DNA of 64,000 bases. It comes from Artocarpus heterophyllus (taxonomy: Eukaryota; Streptophyta; Magnoliopsida; Rosales; Moraceae). The position numbers and the translations under genes were made by a program. A model generated the notes under the pieces. It saw nothing but the letters and a program-made list of their open reading frames with translations, did not search any database and was not told the DNA's origin. Shown piece by piece: positions 33,537 to 46,359 of the stretch. The stretch is taken from NCBI GenBank assembly GCA_025403435.1, contig CM046349.1, forward strand, positions 25,357,854 through 25,421,853, in the 5' to 3' direction. Position 1 is the first letter of the stretch. Every line of letters starts with the position of its first letter.

Positions 33537-35940
33537 GCCTCCCAACAAAAATCTATAACTTCATTGCGGTTTGAAAATCAATGCTCAAACCAACTTATCT
33601 AACACTAAAAGTCAAAACCTTTCAAGTGAAAGTATGCTAATCCTCCCTTGCATGCCCATCTCTCCTTTGTTTCCCTCAATGACATCTCACAAAATTAACA
33701 AAAGTCAAAATTCTTAACTGGTAAGTTTCTTGCAAGAATTTTCTCTTTTGAATAAAGGGTGTAATCCAATATTTGCTAATAGCAGTTATATTTGCCCCCA
33801 TAAAATTTATAGATACCCCAAACTAATAAGTACTTTCTTAATTGAGATTTAAAAGATTTTTTTTTTTTAATATTTGTCTTGATAATACCCAATTTAACCC
33901 TCTTATCCCCCCCTCCTATTTTAATTTTAATTTACTTTATAACAAATATAAAAAAAGTGACAAATCTAATTAAGAAAAAAACTCTATTCATTGGAAAAGA
34001 AAAAACCTCAAACCACCCTTACGCCGGTAGAATCTCCATTCTTGATAACTCTCTCAACCTCACCAATTCTCTGTGACATTGGAAGTAAAAAGAAGATGCA
34101 GATGTGGTTGTGAAGTATTTTTCGATAGATATGGATGACAAAACTAGTTCTCTCAACGAAGAACTTTTCGCTTGTTTTCCATCGCAAATAGCTTCCTGCA
34201 TTTGGATTAAGTCTTATGGGATAAATGACTGACAAAGAAGTGGTTTTGCATTGGGTAGAACCTTTTCTAACCATGCTTTTTAGAGTTTCTCGTGGTAAAA
34301 TAAGGGTCTATCAAAGATTTAAGTGTAGATTTTTAATATTTATAACCAATATGGGGATATTTTTAATTTATATAAAAAATATCATTTCTATTTATAGTTA
34401 ATGGGGGATAGACATCATGGTATGTTTTAATATAGGTTTTAATGTAAGTTTGTTGCATGATAAAATTGTAATAAAGATAGATTATAATTGGTGGGGACAT
34501 TTATTAATTTTCTGAGTGCAAATATAATCCCTTTTTTTTTTTAATAAAAGAATCAATCCATTCGTTCTTTGTGTTATGAAGCGTACCTTGTTTTTTCTTA
34601 AAAAAAAAGCGGGCCTTCTGTAAATTATCTACAAAAAACAGAGTGAACTATAAAAGAAATAATAATAAAAGATATTTTAATTTAGGTTATTTTCATAAAT
34701 TGCATCATTTAAGATTTATACTACACAAGTTTGAAATTTATTATGATACTAAAAAATATTATGATGGTATTATATCCTACCAGAATATTTTTCCCAACAA
34801 AGATAATTCATCATCTATGATTCTAAATGTTAGGTGTCGACAACAAAGATTTTATGTGAATATTTTTTATATCTTTCCAGATTTTTTTCCTTAACTACCC
34901 TGAAGTACATAACTTTTTCTCATCCATGAGACATTTTTTTATCCACCATATCTACATTAAATGGAAAGAAAAGAAACAACCTCATAATAAAATGAACACA
35001 TACACATCAAATTATTAAACCACAATAATACAGGAAAAAAGGAGTAGCTTTGTCGCTTTTAGATCTCGTCGGTGACCATCGTGGGTTGCGGCCCTATCAC
35101 ATGCAGTTGGCGGCCATGTCATGATTCTGTTGTGCAAAGGTTGAGACCTTATTGCACAGAGGTCTTAATGGAAGTTACAACCCTTTTGTGATCCTATTGC
35201 ACAGAGGTCAAGATAACGTCATGAGAAGGTCCAAACCCTATCGAGATTCCATTAGTCATCAATCTACCTCCCTTCTATCACCAGTCGCTTTCCCCGAAGA
35301 CCTTACCTCCCAACATGCAGACTTTTTTTAGAAAATTTTGGAGTGTATTTTTCATTATTGTTATAGTAGAGATCAAATATAGCTGTGTTTATTTGCTTTT
35401 GTGAGAATTAGATTTTGAACTGTTGAATTTTAATAGGATGGCTAGGGAAAATGTCTAATCAATGACGAATTATGGCTTTCCTTATGGTAGTTGCTACCAA
35501 AAGAGGAACAACTAGAAAAATTAATTATTTTATTAAAATATTATTAATTATGCTTTAATAATAATATTATAATATTATTATAATATTATACTAATATTAT
35601 TATTATCATCATCATCATCATCATTATTATTATATGATCTCATGAGGAAATCATGCTACAATATTTCCACTTCTAATTTGAATCGAGCTTGAACATGCAT
35701 TTCATTTGCAAATCTATATATAAAGATGTAAACATAATTACATATAATGGATATATAGTTATTTTTAAAAACAAAAAATAATATTATAATTTTTTAAAGT
35801 AATGTTACAATCTTATTATAAGTTATAAAATTTCTATAAGAAAGTGGAGAATTAATCAAATGGCGATAAGTTTAAAGAAAATGAGTGTAAAGGTGAGCAA
35901 GTAGAGAAAGGGGAAATATAATGATGGTTTTCAAGTTTAA
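33537..35940. other. AT-rich intergenic DNA
   Basis: No gene with support on either strand. There are poly-A/T runs and a trinucleotide stretch (ATT/ATC) at about 35540-35635. Short open frames (for example 34643-34894 and 34008-34274) have no recognisable domains and AT-driven composition. Confidence 0.5.
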
Positions 35941-35944
35941 ATTA

Positions 35945-37225
35945 AGTAAATAGCCTAATTTAAGTAGTAATGGTTAGTAAAAAAATTGTCAGAGTTTTTA
36001 TAAAAATAAAATAAATAGCATATCAACCTTTCATAAAACCCAACATACCTTCCATTAAAAAAAAAAAAAAAAGAAACCAAAATACCTCTTTCATAACACT
36101 AGTATGAAACCCTAGTCTCTCTCTCTTTTTTTCCCTCTCTCTCCTTATCTCATCTACTCTTTGCCATCAATGACGACTGCCATTGCCACCATTGCCAGCG
36201 TTAGTGAGGTCAAGTAGTGCGCAAGTGTGAGATCCTAAAAAAGATGGCATCTTGATATCTCAAGCTGCCATTGCCGCACTCGCACAACCATCATGAACTC
36301 AAATCACACAAGTGTCAATTTCCACAACGGAGATTCCGAGTAGATCTCATCATCGTTGGCATGAGTAAGATTTTGGAATCCTGCATAGGTGTGAGCTCCC
36401 GACGAAGTGGTGTCTTTGGATCTTGGAGAGAGAGGGAGATTGTCGGGGACTGTGGGAGAGAGAGATCGTAGGGGACGGGGGTGTCGAATTTCATTGAACC
36501 ATTGGCATGGTTTTGTAGATTGCCAGCATCTAAGCACGGTGGAGTGGGCAGTGTCGGAAGATGCGTGGCTATGATAGGTGGCGCATGACGGCAATGGCCG
36601 GCGTGTAGCGGTAGAGATATTACTTTTCCCTTTTTACAAAGATATATTTTTGACGGCGACAATGACGGAGCTGGTAAATATGTATTCATTGGTAAATACA
36701 GTATTAACTAGAATGTATAGTATTTTTTGTTGTTGAGGATGTCACAGATAACGAGGATATTCAGTGACGTTGTTAGTAAATTTTTGTATTTACATGTAGA
36801 TATGGTACATACTAACCACCAATGACGTAACCAGTAAATGTTTGTATTTACATTGAAAATACCCTCTTTTTCAGTTGCTGATGGCATTGCTAGTGTTTGG
36901 GAAATTTTTGTACTTATATGAAAATATTGTATTTCTATGTAAACATAATATTTCTTGGTCGTCGACGACGATGCCAGTGCTAGTGATTTCTAATAATTTT
37001 GATAGTAAATTTTTGTCTTTTATTTTTCGATAAAACATTTTTCAGCCATTGTTGATGCCAATGATGGAGGAGAGAGAGGCATAGAGGAGAAATGTGTGAG
37101 GGTATTTTGAAGTTTTTATTCTTAGTATAAACCCCAATTTCTTCTTATAAGCTATTTACTAGACAATTTGAAAACATACGTCGTAATTTACTAATTTAAA
37201 CACTAATTATGTTATTTAACTCCTT
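35945..37225. mobile_element. Possible non-autonomous DNA transposon (MITE/MULE-like)
   Basis: The left flank (TAAATAGCCTAATTTAAGTAG..AAATTGTC) and the inverted right flank (AAATTAGTAAATTACG..AAATTGTC, then TAAATAGC) are loosely similar, suggesting decayed terminal inverted repeats. Inside there are CT-rich runs, a short GCCATTGCC-type repeat zone and degenerate repeats of a TTTTTGTATTTACATG segment between about 36670 and 37020. No transposase. Exact ends and target duplication could not be fixed. Confidence 0.3.
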
Positions 37226-40200
37226 CCCCTTTAAGTTTAATACATACACATGGATTTGTGAAATTAGCAAAGCATTTAAAAACAAGATAAAAAAAGAAAA
37301 AAAGAAAAGAATACAATTTGATGCATGAGGTATGAAGGAATAAAAAAATTTCTTTTTGTTCCCACAATTTTTAAAAATGTTTTCGTACTTTTTTAAGGTA
37401 AAAATTTTAAAAACTCTCTTAGCACAATTTTTAAAAAATTCTCATTTTCTAATATAAAAATATTTTCACTTATTTTAAAACAATACCAAATGGCCCTATA
37501 TGTACAACATTTGAGCCATTGGATTAAAATTAACTAAAAAGATAGTAAAGCTTAAATCATTAGATTGATTCAAAAAATGTTGAAGTAAAAAAGTTATTCC
37601 CAAATCTTATATATAAATAAAAATGCAATGCAAGAAAGGAAAGTTTGTGAGCCAAATCAAAAAAGAAAAAAAAAATGGAAAGTTTGTGCGTGTGTGGGAG
37701 AGAGAAGAGAAGCAAAGTGCAAAGATGTCATTAAAAGCAAAACATAACCTAAAAGGTATAATTTACATTAAGTACCAAATGGGTGATGTTATCGTTTCAA
37801 AAACTGGTTAATAAAATAGCGAAGCATTAATTAATATATAACTTGCTACAAATAAAACAAACGGAGATAAAATAATAGATTTTGATATCATCATGTACGG
37901 AACATTAGACATAAGATTGTAAAAGTCTTCAAAATATCTATTGCGGTTGTTTCAAAATTTATAGCTAAAGATTAAGACATTGCTCGCGATATGGACAATA
38001 AATTATCTAGTTTGTCGGCAAGAATATGACCGTACACGTGTCAAACGACAGAAGGTCAAATGAAGCGATGCGGATTCGTTTGGGTATGCATGGGGAAATT
38101 ATTTTTGACCCTAAAAAGGGAGAAATTATTTTTATTTTATAGTGAGGTCAAAATCACACCCATATCCCACCTTTATGTCCATTTAAAAAAATCGCGTCCA
38201 TATGCAAAATGTAGAAAATTTGATATAAATTTTATGATTCAGATAATTTAATCGATACCTACCGACACCATCTCAAAAAAATAAAAAAGCTATCTACATA
38301 ATATCGACGTCTTACATAAGGACAATCAATCCCCAGTACTACTTACTAACACAATGGGTGAAAAAAAAAAGTACACCTAGTTTCCTCGATGAAAGACTCT
38401 AATTGATTGGAACCAAAAAACCTCCAATACAGAAGGCATCAAGAAAAATCTTGTAGAAAACAACTCCTTCAGTTTGTACCTAAAAGCATAATCAAAATAT
38501 AAGGAGATCACCCTTATAACGGCGTATAATATTAATACAACGGAGCTTCCTCCACATCTACTTTACAAAAATATTGAAAACACAAAAATAAACTACCCAC
38601 AATTCTAAGATCGTCCTAACTTCAGCCTTAATCTAGGCCATCGAGATTTCCACCAACCTCCAGTCGTCGAAGTTATCACCGACACCAACTGACGCTCCAC
38701 CATTGAACCCATCCTTTTGACCATGAAGATTTGACCTCCCCAGTCCTTGCTTGCGGAGATTCCCTTGACCGCATACTTTATTCGGCAAAGAGATCTGTCA
38801 CTGGCCATATCCCCTGCACGACAACCTCCTTCAGCCATGATCATGCCGACTTCGGCCTCTTCCTAGTAGATCAGCATCCTTTGACCTAGACCACTCACAA
38901 CCGAGCTGCCCCTTTCCTCCCAATGTTATATATAATTAGAAGATTTACCTTATTTATACTCTATATTTTAGGTCTATTCAAATAATATATATTTAATTTT
39001 TTATCTTCTTAAATTTATGTATTTAGATTAGATTTAATACACAAATTTATACATTTTTTAAATCAATCTTCAATTTTGACATAAAATTTACTCAAAATAC
39101 CAAACTGAAAAATAATAAAACTTTTAAAACTTTATTAAAAAAATCCTTTAAGCTAATATTTTTAACTTAAAATATGTTTAGAATATCCAAAAAATAGGTG
39201 TTTTGTATGTTTTTGTTTTTGTTTTCTACTTATTTTTTGAAGTTTTAATTCTTTTTTTTTACTGAAGAATAATTTGGTTATTTTAAAGGTAAAAGTCAAC
39301 TATTGACTGAGGACGGTATAGATTTGTGTATCAAATTTAATATGACGGTATATATTAAAAGAAATCAAAAACAGAAAACATAGTTTTTTAATTAAGTTAA
39401 AACAGATGATATAAAAAAGATAAATATCCCGAATTAGAAAAATTTGAAAGTGTTAAAACAATCACAGACAAATATTTTCATTCCTTACTCTAAAATTCTT
39501 ATATTTTATATGTGATATGAAAAAAAGTCAAGGAAAAACCTTACCCATCTCACTCCTGGGCGAGTAGGAGATAAAGACCATTTGACTTTTATGGTGATAG
39601 AACAGGCACGAGAATTTATTGGGGTGGGTGACCTAACATGATCAAACCCTGTAAATCGGCTTCATACATGCCGTGACTATCGTCACCACAAGGTCTCCAC
39701 TCCTTTACACATCCGTAATTTATGGCAACGATTATCCCCAAATTAATGTTCCACAAAAGAAAAAGATTATCTCCAAAATTGTCCCTAAATTTGATATCAA
39801 ATATCACTTTGATTATTGGACTTTACGATTCAACTCAGATATCAAATTTTTTTGGATTATTCTGATAAGGTAAATAAGATTTAGCGACATCTGAATTAAA
39901 ATATAAACAAAAAAAAGTAACGTATTGTTACAAGAGTATAATAGGCATTTTAATGATATTTAAATTAGATTATTTAATTGATTAAAAAACACTAATATGG
40001 ATATTTTCTTACGGGATTTAGTATAGTGTTGATACTTCGTTATTGTATGTTCAATCTCATTTTTCCTCTAAATATTAATATGACATCAAGAGGGCAAGAC
40101 TATTCACAAGCCATTTTAATAATCCAATTGCCCACAATAGACAATTTTAGTTTTATTTTTGTTATTTTTAACGGCCATAAACACCCCATGTGTTTTGTTT

Positions 40201-42131
40201 CAAATGTTATTTTAGTCTATCTTATTATACAAATACCCAAAACACCTGTGTTTATAGAATCAGATTCAAAATAACCCTTAAAAATTTAAATTTTTTAAAT
40301 TATCAAGAATGTTATTCTAAATATATCTTAAATAAAAGCTTAAATACAAAATTTAAAAATATTGAAATAAATATTTCAATGAGGTTAATGCTTCAATCAT
40401 TTTAAGATTTTTTAATTTTTTAAGATTGATTTTGTACAATATTTTGGCTTATTAATGTTATAAATTACATACTTGCTAAAGGTTGTGAAAGATAATTTTG
40501 TCATTTTAAAAATTTTAATTGCTTTATGGATATTTCGATTACAAAATACATGAACTGTTAGGTATCATTCCAAACTTTATTATCTCAAGATATTTAGTCT
40601 CAGTTTTGGGATGTTAAAAATATCTGAGATTAAAAACGATGTAATGTAAAGTTGGATAACTATTTTTTTAAAGCAACTTTATAACTAAATATCTATCCAC
40701 ACGTTTTCTTTCAATGAAAGTAAAATTAGCGAATAAGCATCTATCTTTTCCGCGTGAAATTCACGAACAAGCATCTATCTTCTTCTTCGTCTTTTTTTTG
40801 GTATTAATCCGTGCGTTATCTTAAAAAAAAAAAAATATTGTGTTTGGAAAGTATATTTAGTCTCCTACACAAAGTAAATTATTAAATTAATTATATCTAA
40901 TGCCAAAAGATGGCAACTCAAAAAAAACACACACACACACACGCGCAAAAACACAAACAAAACAAAGAAACGAAATGGGAACTTTTATGTATACCTAGGG
41001 GCACATCTGTGTAGAATTTAGTGAGGCATGTTTCTCCGCTGGAAGTTTAAAGATTAAACAGATAGGTCCTATATTCTTTTTTGTATTGTTACAAAATGTT
41101 AGAGAAATAGAAAATTTTAAAGACTCGTTTGAATTTTCAAAATGAAAGCGCAAAGAATAAATTTTTAAAAGGTATTAGTTGGTGAATCATATATATATAT
41201 ATATATATGTATGTATATTTATATGTTTTCCTCTCTGCTCTTTTTTCCTTTTTTGTTTAATAGCAAATTTTATCGCACATTCAGCACTAATGAATGAAAC
41301 TACTAACTATTCATTGTTCTTAATTTGTTCTATTTGTATAAGTTAGATATTTGACGACTTTACTATTATTTTTTTCTTCTCTAATCATAAAAGATAATTA
41401 TCGCTGCCATTGTACTCTCCTTCCCATTGTCTAAAAAAGAAATTTTGGAGCCCACAATAAAACGTATGAAAATTCTAAATAATGATTAATCCGACGTGAA
41501 CCGATAAGATTCTAACAGGAAAAGATTCTAGGAGAAAAAAGACAGGACATCTGGTTCATGATCCACTCTAAAATCTATACTTCATAATATTATTTTTAAA
41601 ATGAATGTAAAGTACCAAAACTAAAACTTTATAAACATATTAGATAACTGAAATATGTATGAGAAGTTATCACAAGTGATATTGACATGTACGAGTGGGA
41701 ATTATCTAAAATACTATTTAAAAATTTGATTTACCTATTTTATCTTTTTGTGTTTTTTTAACACTTTTGACTTGTATTGTTGATTCCTTTTTTCATTTTT
41801 CTACTTTGTTTTTTAACGTTTTCCTTTTTCTTCTTTATTTCCCTTCCTAAACTCATTTTTTTTCTACATTTAGTCTTTTTACGATATAGTTATGTGAAAC
41901 ACTTTTTTTTCCCTTACTTTACACTTATTAGAATACTTTCTTTTATATGTGTCTATCTTAATTTTCTTGGGTTTTTTTCTTTTTGCTGAGAACTCATATA
42001 CTATTAAATTTTTCTGACTTGTTTATTAGAACACTTTTCCAAATATGTCTATAATACTTAATTTTTTCAATATATGATACTATAAAAATGTAATCCTTAT
42101 AAATATTTAAATAACAACCAAATCTTCATAC
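37226..42131. other. AT-rich intergenic DNA upstream of the dehydrin gene
   Basis: No supported gene. It contains many A/T runs, a (CA)n stretch near 40928-40944 and a (TA)n stretch near 41190-41208. A 79-codon minus-strand frame at 38605-38844 lies in a locally GC-richer piece (38590-38920) whose origin I do not recognise; it could be the end of a decayed gene or element. Confidence 0.5.
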
Positions 42132-42210
42132 ATTTAACGTGCAGATTTAATTACAAAATTGATTTAACATGCAGATTTAATTACAAAATTGCTTTGACAT
42201 GCATTGTTGC
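42132..42210 (+). repeat. 30-bp tandem repeat upstream of the dehydrin gene
   Basis: Units of ATTTAACRTGCAGATTTAAT plus TACAAAATTG start near 42132 and 42162; a third partial one starts near 42192 (CTTTGACATGCATTG). About 2.5 copies, 400-470 bp before the dehydrin ATG. Confidence 0.8.
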
Positions 42211-42365
42211 ACTTTTAATTAGTTACAAAATAAGGACCGGATACACCCATAATATGTTTTTCATAAATAAAATAAAATAAATCTCATTCACATATTTTGT
42301 TTTTCCATAAGAGGACGGTGGAGCCCATGCATCGCAATCCGCAAAAGCAGTAATATATTTTTCGC

Positions 42366-42499
42366 CGCGTACACGTAGCCGGGGCATTTTCGTAATAACG
42401 TCAACACGTATTCTACGCTTCTTCTTCTCTCTCATGCCTTGAAAAAGAAAAAAAAGAAAAAGAATCCGATTCCTTTGGCTTTGCCAAACGCCTATAAAT
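42366..42499 (+). promoter_or_regulatory. Dehydrin core promoter
   Basis: TATAAAT at 42493-42499 lies 103 bp before the ATG, giving a probable 5' UTR of about 70-80 nt. Two CACGTA motifs (42372-42377, 42405-42410) carry the ACGT core of abscisic-acid response elements and would fit stress induction, but neither is a full ABRE. The 60 bp around them is GC-richer than the flanking DNA. Confidence 0.6.
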
Positions 42500-42601
42500 T
42501 AGAACCTTCTAGCTCCATATCCATTCATCCATACCCGCACCACAACCATTTCTCTTGATCAGAACAAGAAAAAGCCACACACCCATTTACCACTAATAAT
42601 A

Positions 42602-42931
42602 ATGTCAGGAATCATCCACAAGATCGGGGAGACTCTCCACGTGGGAGGTCACCACAAGGAGGAGGACAAGCACAAGGGGGAGCAGGGCCAGGGCCACGGC
42701 TACGTCCATGGCGAGGAGCACAAGAGCGGCGATCACTACAAGACCGAACACCACGGAGATCAACACCATGGAGAGCACAAGGAAGGACTCGTCGAAAAGA
42801 TTAAGGACAAGATACACGGCGAAGGCCACGACAGCAAGGACGGCGACGACAAGAAGAAGAAGAAGAAGAAGGAGAAGAAGAAACACGAGGACGGACATCA
42901 CCACGACAGCAGCAGCAGCGACAGCGACTAA
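42602..42931 (+). CDS. KS-type dehydrin (HIRD11-like)
   Basis: 109 codons, no intron. The protein is extremely hydrophilic with many His, Lys, Asp and Gly. In order: N-terminal MSGIIHKIGETLHVGG, typical of the Arabidopsis HIRD11 (KS-dehydrin) group; a His-rich middle (17-57); one K-segment, EHKEGLVEKIKDKIHG, at 58-73, the amphipathic helix that binds membranes and clients; a Lys tract (84-94); and a C-terminal Ser cluster SSSSDSD at 103-109, the S-segment phosphorylated by casein kinase 2 in dehydrins. K before S defines the KS type. Family members protect proteins and membranes during dehydration and cold and bind metals through His; HIRD11 was described as histidine-rich and metal-binding. 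Length matches the family. The first ATG is well placed after the TATA box. It is the only convincing host gene here and lies about 500 bp from a decayed hAT element. Confidence 0.95.
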   Translation: MSGIIHKIGETLHVGGHHKEEDKHKGEQGQGHGYVHGEEHKSGDHYKTEHHGDQHHGEHKEGLVEKIKDKIHGEGHDSKDGDDKKKKKKKEKKKHEDGHHHDSSSSDSD

Positions 42932-43447
42932 GTAGTTTTTATCTATGCATCAGAGATCATGATCGGTAATTAGTTAGATTTTTACGATTGCTTACCTTAT
43001 TTGTAGGATTTGTATAGTTTTGTGATATAATTTTGGCTAGATCCACCAGTTAAAACATATATTATAAAAATATATATATATATTAAGGAAACGTTTAATT
43101 TGTTCATTTTTGGAAATTGCAGGTTTTAAGGCAATGCTCGTTTTAATCTCCTTTTGTGAAGGCGATATATGAATAAAAGATTAGATAGTGTTTGTCATGA
43201 TCAGAATGCTACGCAGAATCGTTTGTTGTGTGTGTGTATGCTGCAGCTTTCTCAGCAATTTTAATAAGTCAACACAGCTTGGGTCGTTTAATCAATATTT
43301 GTGTTGTATATGTATCCATAAAGTTAGCTGAGGGGCCCAGCTTTTATTTGTGGTTATTCATTAGTCGAGCGATGTACTCCACTCTATATTAATGAAAATT
43401 TTATCGCTTTACTTACCCTAGTGGCGGTGCAAACCGTGGACAATGAG
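42932..43447 (+). other. Dehydrin 3' region and flank
   Basis: Includes the likely 3' UTR with an AATAAA at 43172-43177, and from there AT-rich flank up to the hAT-like end at 43448. Another hAT-like motif, AGTGGCGGTGC, sits at 43420 just outside that end. A (TA)n run is at about 43067-43082. Confidence 0.5.
43172..43177 (+). terminator. Candidate polyadenylation signal of the dehydrin gene
   Basis: AATAAA about 240 bp after the stop codon, followed by GT-rich sequence (GTTTGTCATG, GTTGTGTGTGTGTATG). Plant signals are loose, so this is a candidate only. Confidence 0.4.
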
Positions 43448-43599
43448 CAGTGGCTGAGCGAACCACCAATTTCAGTGGGGCTTATGCTATTTTCTTTTTG
43501 GAGAAATAAATAATAAATGTGTGTCACAGTTTGTTTTTTTTTTCCCCAAAGAGTATCAAACACATGCATATATAGATAAATGTCAAACAACATAAGGTT

Positions 43600-43867
43600 C
43601 AATCTTTGGAAGCGCTGCATAATAGCTTCATATTCATGACCATAAAATGCAAGATTTTGTCTTAAAAGAAAGTGAACACAATCCACTGACGCATTCAGGC
43701 GAGTTCGATAATTATTACAAGCTTGTGTTGTCTTTTTTGAGTTCATTGTTTCGATATGCATATTGCTTTTGATTCTCAAAGCTTCGCATTTTCTCCAAGG
43801 TTCATTGTGAGCATTATCAGGACCTCCAATATGAACTTGCAATCTATTATTTTTTCTTTCAATTTGT
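43600..43867 (-). pseudogene. hAT transposase fragment (ZMYM1/DUF4371-like part)
   Basis: The minus-strand translation carries HIGGPDNAHNEPWRKCEAL and NNYRTRLNASVDCVHFLLRQ-NLAFYGHE, the signature of plant TTF-zinc-finger hAT transposases related to ZMYM1 (known pattern: W-KCE followed by R-RL-ASIDC-RFLL-QGLAFRGHDES). The open frame seen at 43384-43884 extends beyond the conserved part at both ends; its first codons lie in the inserted LTR and are accidental. Similarity stops after GHE, consistent with internal deletion. Confidence 0.75.
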
Positions 43868-43872
43868 AAAAC

Positions 43873-46354
43873 TGTGACACCCATTATTTTCTTAACAGGT
43901 AATATGGTAATTAAATTAATTATTAGTATGCTAACTAAAATTTATTTCATCTAAAATCTATTTCATCCTATTTATTTATACCTATTTCAAAAATTTTTTA
44001 AAATTTTTCTATATCTATTTAGTAAATTTACTGAAACACTCTTGGAACATCAAATTAATTACTAAAATGCCATTTGACATTATATAAACTAAAGTCTTCG
44101 AAGGAGACATAATGCACTTAATGTTTCACCTACTTGTCTGCCACTTCTCATTATTTTCCTTCAATCGGGCCCACTAACAAAGAAAGTCATACATTCATTT
44201 TCTTTTCTCCGTGCAACACTTATCTTTCCCTTTCTCCTTGAAATGTCTTCCTCTCATTCTCTTCTTCTTCTTCTTCCTTTTTCTGCTCTCTAAACTTGAG
44301 AAACCCAGCTCCATGTCGTTCAAAAGTTCCCATGCTAAAGTTGAACTTGAGCTTTAATCTCTTGAATTGATGACTTAAAGTTTTCAATGAGATTTTAAGG
44401 TAAGATTTTAGAAAATTAATCTACTCTTATCTACCATATTTACTTTAAAATTGCTCATTTATTTTACTGCATAATTTAGATTTTATGGTTTTTAATGAGA
44501 AAGTTTGACATAAGCATGTTTTCACCCTTATTTGTAAAAAGGGCTAGAGATATAGTTTGATGATGATTTTGGTATAAAACTCATGAAAATATGTTTATTG
44601 TGATTATATAATGCAAGCTGCATATTTTGGAATGGTTTTAAGATTTTGAACAAGGATATATGTTTTGGGTTAAAGAAAAATTTGACATGCCTATAAACTT
44701 TGTAATACCTCTATGGGTAGTGGCTATTTCTTGAAATTTTGTGATTAAATTAAAATGAATTTTATAAATTGGTTTACATATTTAAAAAGTAGACATCCTA
44801 AGCTTTCTAACGAGCTATCATAAACCTAAATCGGAGTTGTATTTTATTTTCTATGAAATTTTCAATTTTTGGATTGGAAACTAGTAAACCTGCCAGTTTG
44901 TCATGGTATACCAGCTGCTAACCTGAACCAAGAACCCATCTTTGCTCACCACCTAATTCTTTAATGTCTTGCAACCTTTCCAGTATTATCCTAAGTGATT
45001 GATGAATCTTATTAGGGACTAAAACATATAGACTAATTGTTTAATTTTATATTATGTTAAGACAAAAATTGTTTACTGTGGTATTCAAAAAAAGATTTGC
45101 ATAAAGGCTTTAATGGCACACTAATAAGATGGATTTACACATGATTTATTTATGAATGTGATTGTATGTTGTGCTTTAGTTTTAATTGTTCTTATGTACG
45201 CCTTAGGATCAAGGGAGTATGGAGCTAACGTTAATTGATTCCGGGATTTAAAGATTGTTGATAAGCTTGGAAGGTAGGGATTCTATTACTCATCTTTTGT
45301 GAGGTTTTTTATGAAATTAAAATTGATTGTTTTACCGCAAGATATATATATATATATATCTATGTTGAACTGCTATTATATGAGTATCACATATGAAACT
45401 ATGACATGGACTCGTCTTGTATTGTACGGCGATGAACATAATGAATTGACACATGTTATAAATTGAGAAGCATGGTTAAGAAAACTGACTCTATTAATAA
45501 TGATTGAATATAGAGAAATGGTGAGACGTGAAGAGGGCGGCGGTTACGTCCTTGGGCATGAATACTCTAAAAGGTAAAATAGGGGGAAGGTGATGACGCT
45601 TCCTTGGGTTGAAAGTCCCAGAACACACTGTACAGGAATCGACTTGGTGAGGACTCGGGGCTTGATGTCCCCTCACCAGAACACCCTTGGAATGTTTAGA
45701 GGGTGATCAAGCACACCCATTTGGGTTTCGATGAGTTGAGTGATACTCTATTGAACGTGGGTACCTAGGAATAATGATGAACTGTAACATTTGTATATAT
45801 GTATATGTATGAAACTCGGTAATGATTAACTATGGTATCCACGAAATATGATTATAATAAATCTCATAATATGGATAATGATGAGTATTAAATAACCATG
45901 CAAGTTTTAATGTGGTAATGATAAAAACCTAAAGGTGAGTAATGGTTTTCTCTACTGAGCATATTGTCGCTCATTCCCTTATATTTTTATCTTTTCAGGA
46001 CTCACTAAGTGTGAGGTAGCTACGAGAAAAATAGTTGAGGAAGCTATGTAGCTATATTACATTGGGACTGCTTCAATTGTTAAGAATGTTCTTTATGATA
46101 ATGTAAGCATCAATTGTTACTTTCTGTGACTGTATTAAAATGCGTTGAGGGTTAAAATGATGATAACGACAGTTTATATTATTAAATTTAAGGTGCTACA
46201 TTAAACTGTGGTTTAATTGTCGTTTATATTTTTATTTTTGATTTGAGAGTTTTCATTTAAGCCCCGGGCAACTTTATTTTTAAGGTTTTACTTTTATTTT
46301 TTATGTTTATTTTAATTCATTAAAAACTGTTAACCCCCATATAGGGGCGTTACA
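43873..46354 (+). mobile_element. Gypsy-type solo LTR
   Basis: 2482 bp starting TGTGACACCC and ending GGGGCGTTACA, with the perfect 5-bp duplication aaaac at 43868-43872 and 46355-46359 and no internal region. It is therefore a solo LTR left by LTR-LTR recombination. Length and first bases resemble the gypsy LTR at 3179, so it belongs to a related Tekay-like family. It contains degenerate palindromic bits at about 44887-44935 (CCTGCCAG, GGTATACC, CAGCTG) in the zone where the other two gypsy LTRs have arrays. Removing it restores the hAT reading frame. Confidence 0.9.
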
Positions 46355-46359
46355 AAAAC

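Noticed and set aside
36304..36689. Minus-strand frames of 96 and 124 codons
   Set aside because: Pro/Ser-rich frames in a low-complexity zone of a possible MITE; no domain, and they overlap each other in different frames.
42605..42904. 99-codon minus-strand frame opposite the dehydrin
   Set aside because: Hydrophobic, low-complexity shadow of the His/Lys/Asp codons of the dehydrin gene.
43420..43447. AGTGGCGGTGC at 43420 as the left end of the hAT element
   Set aside because: The flanks give no 8-bp duplication with the right side, whereas CAGTGGCTG at 43448 aligns over a longer stretch with the right end and has a partly matching flank.
43384..43884. 166-codon minus-strand frame as an intact gene
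   Set aside because: Only the part from about 43600 to 43867 is transposase-like; the start lies in the solo LTR and the end lies in the transposon's terminal region.
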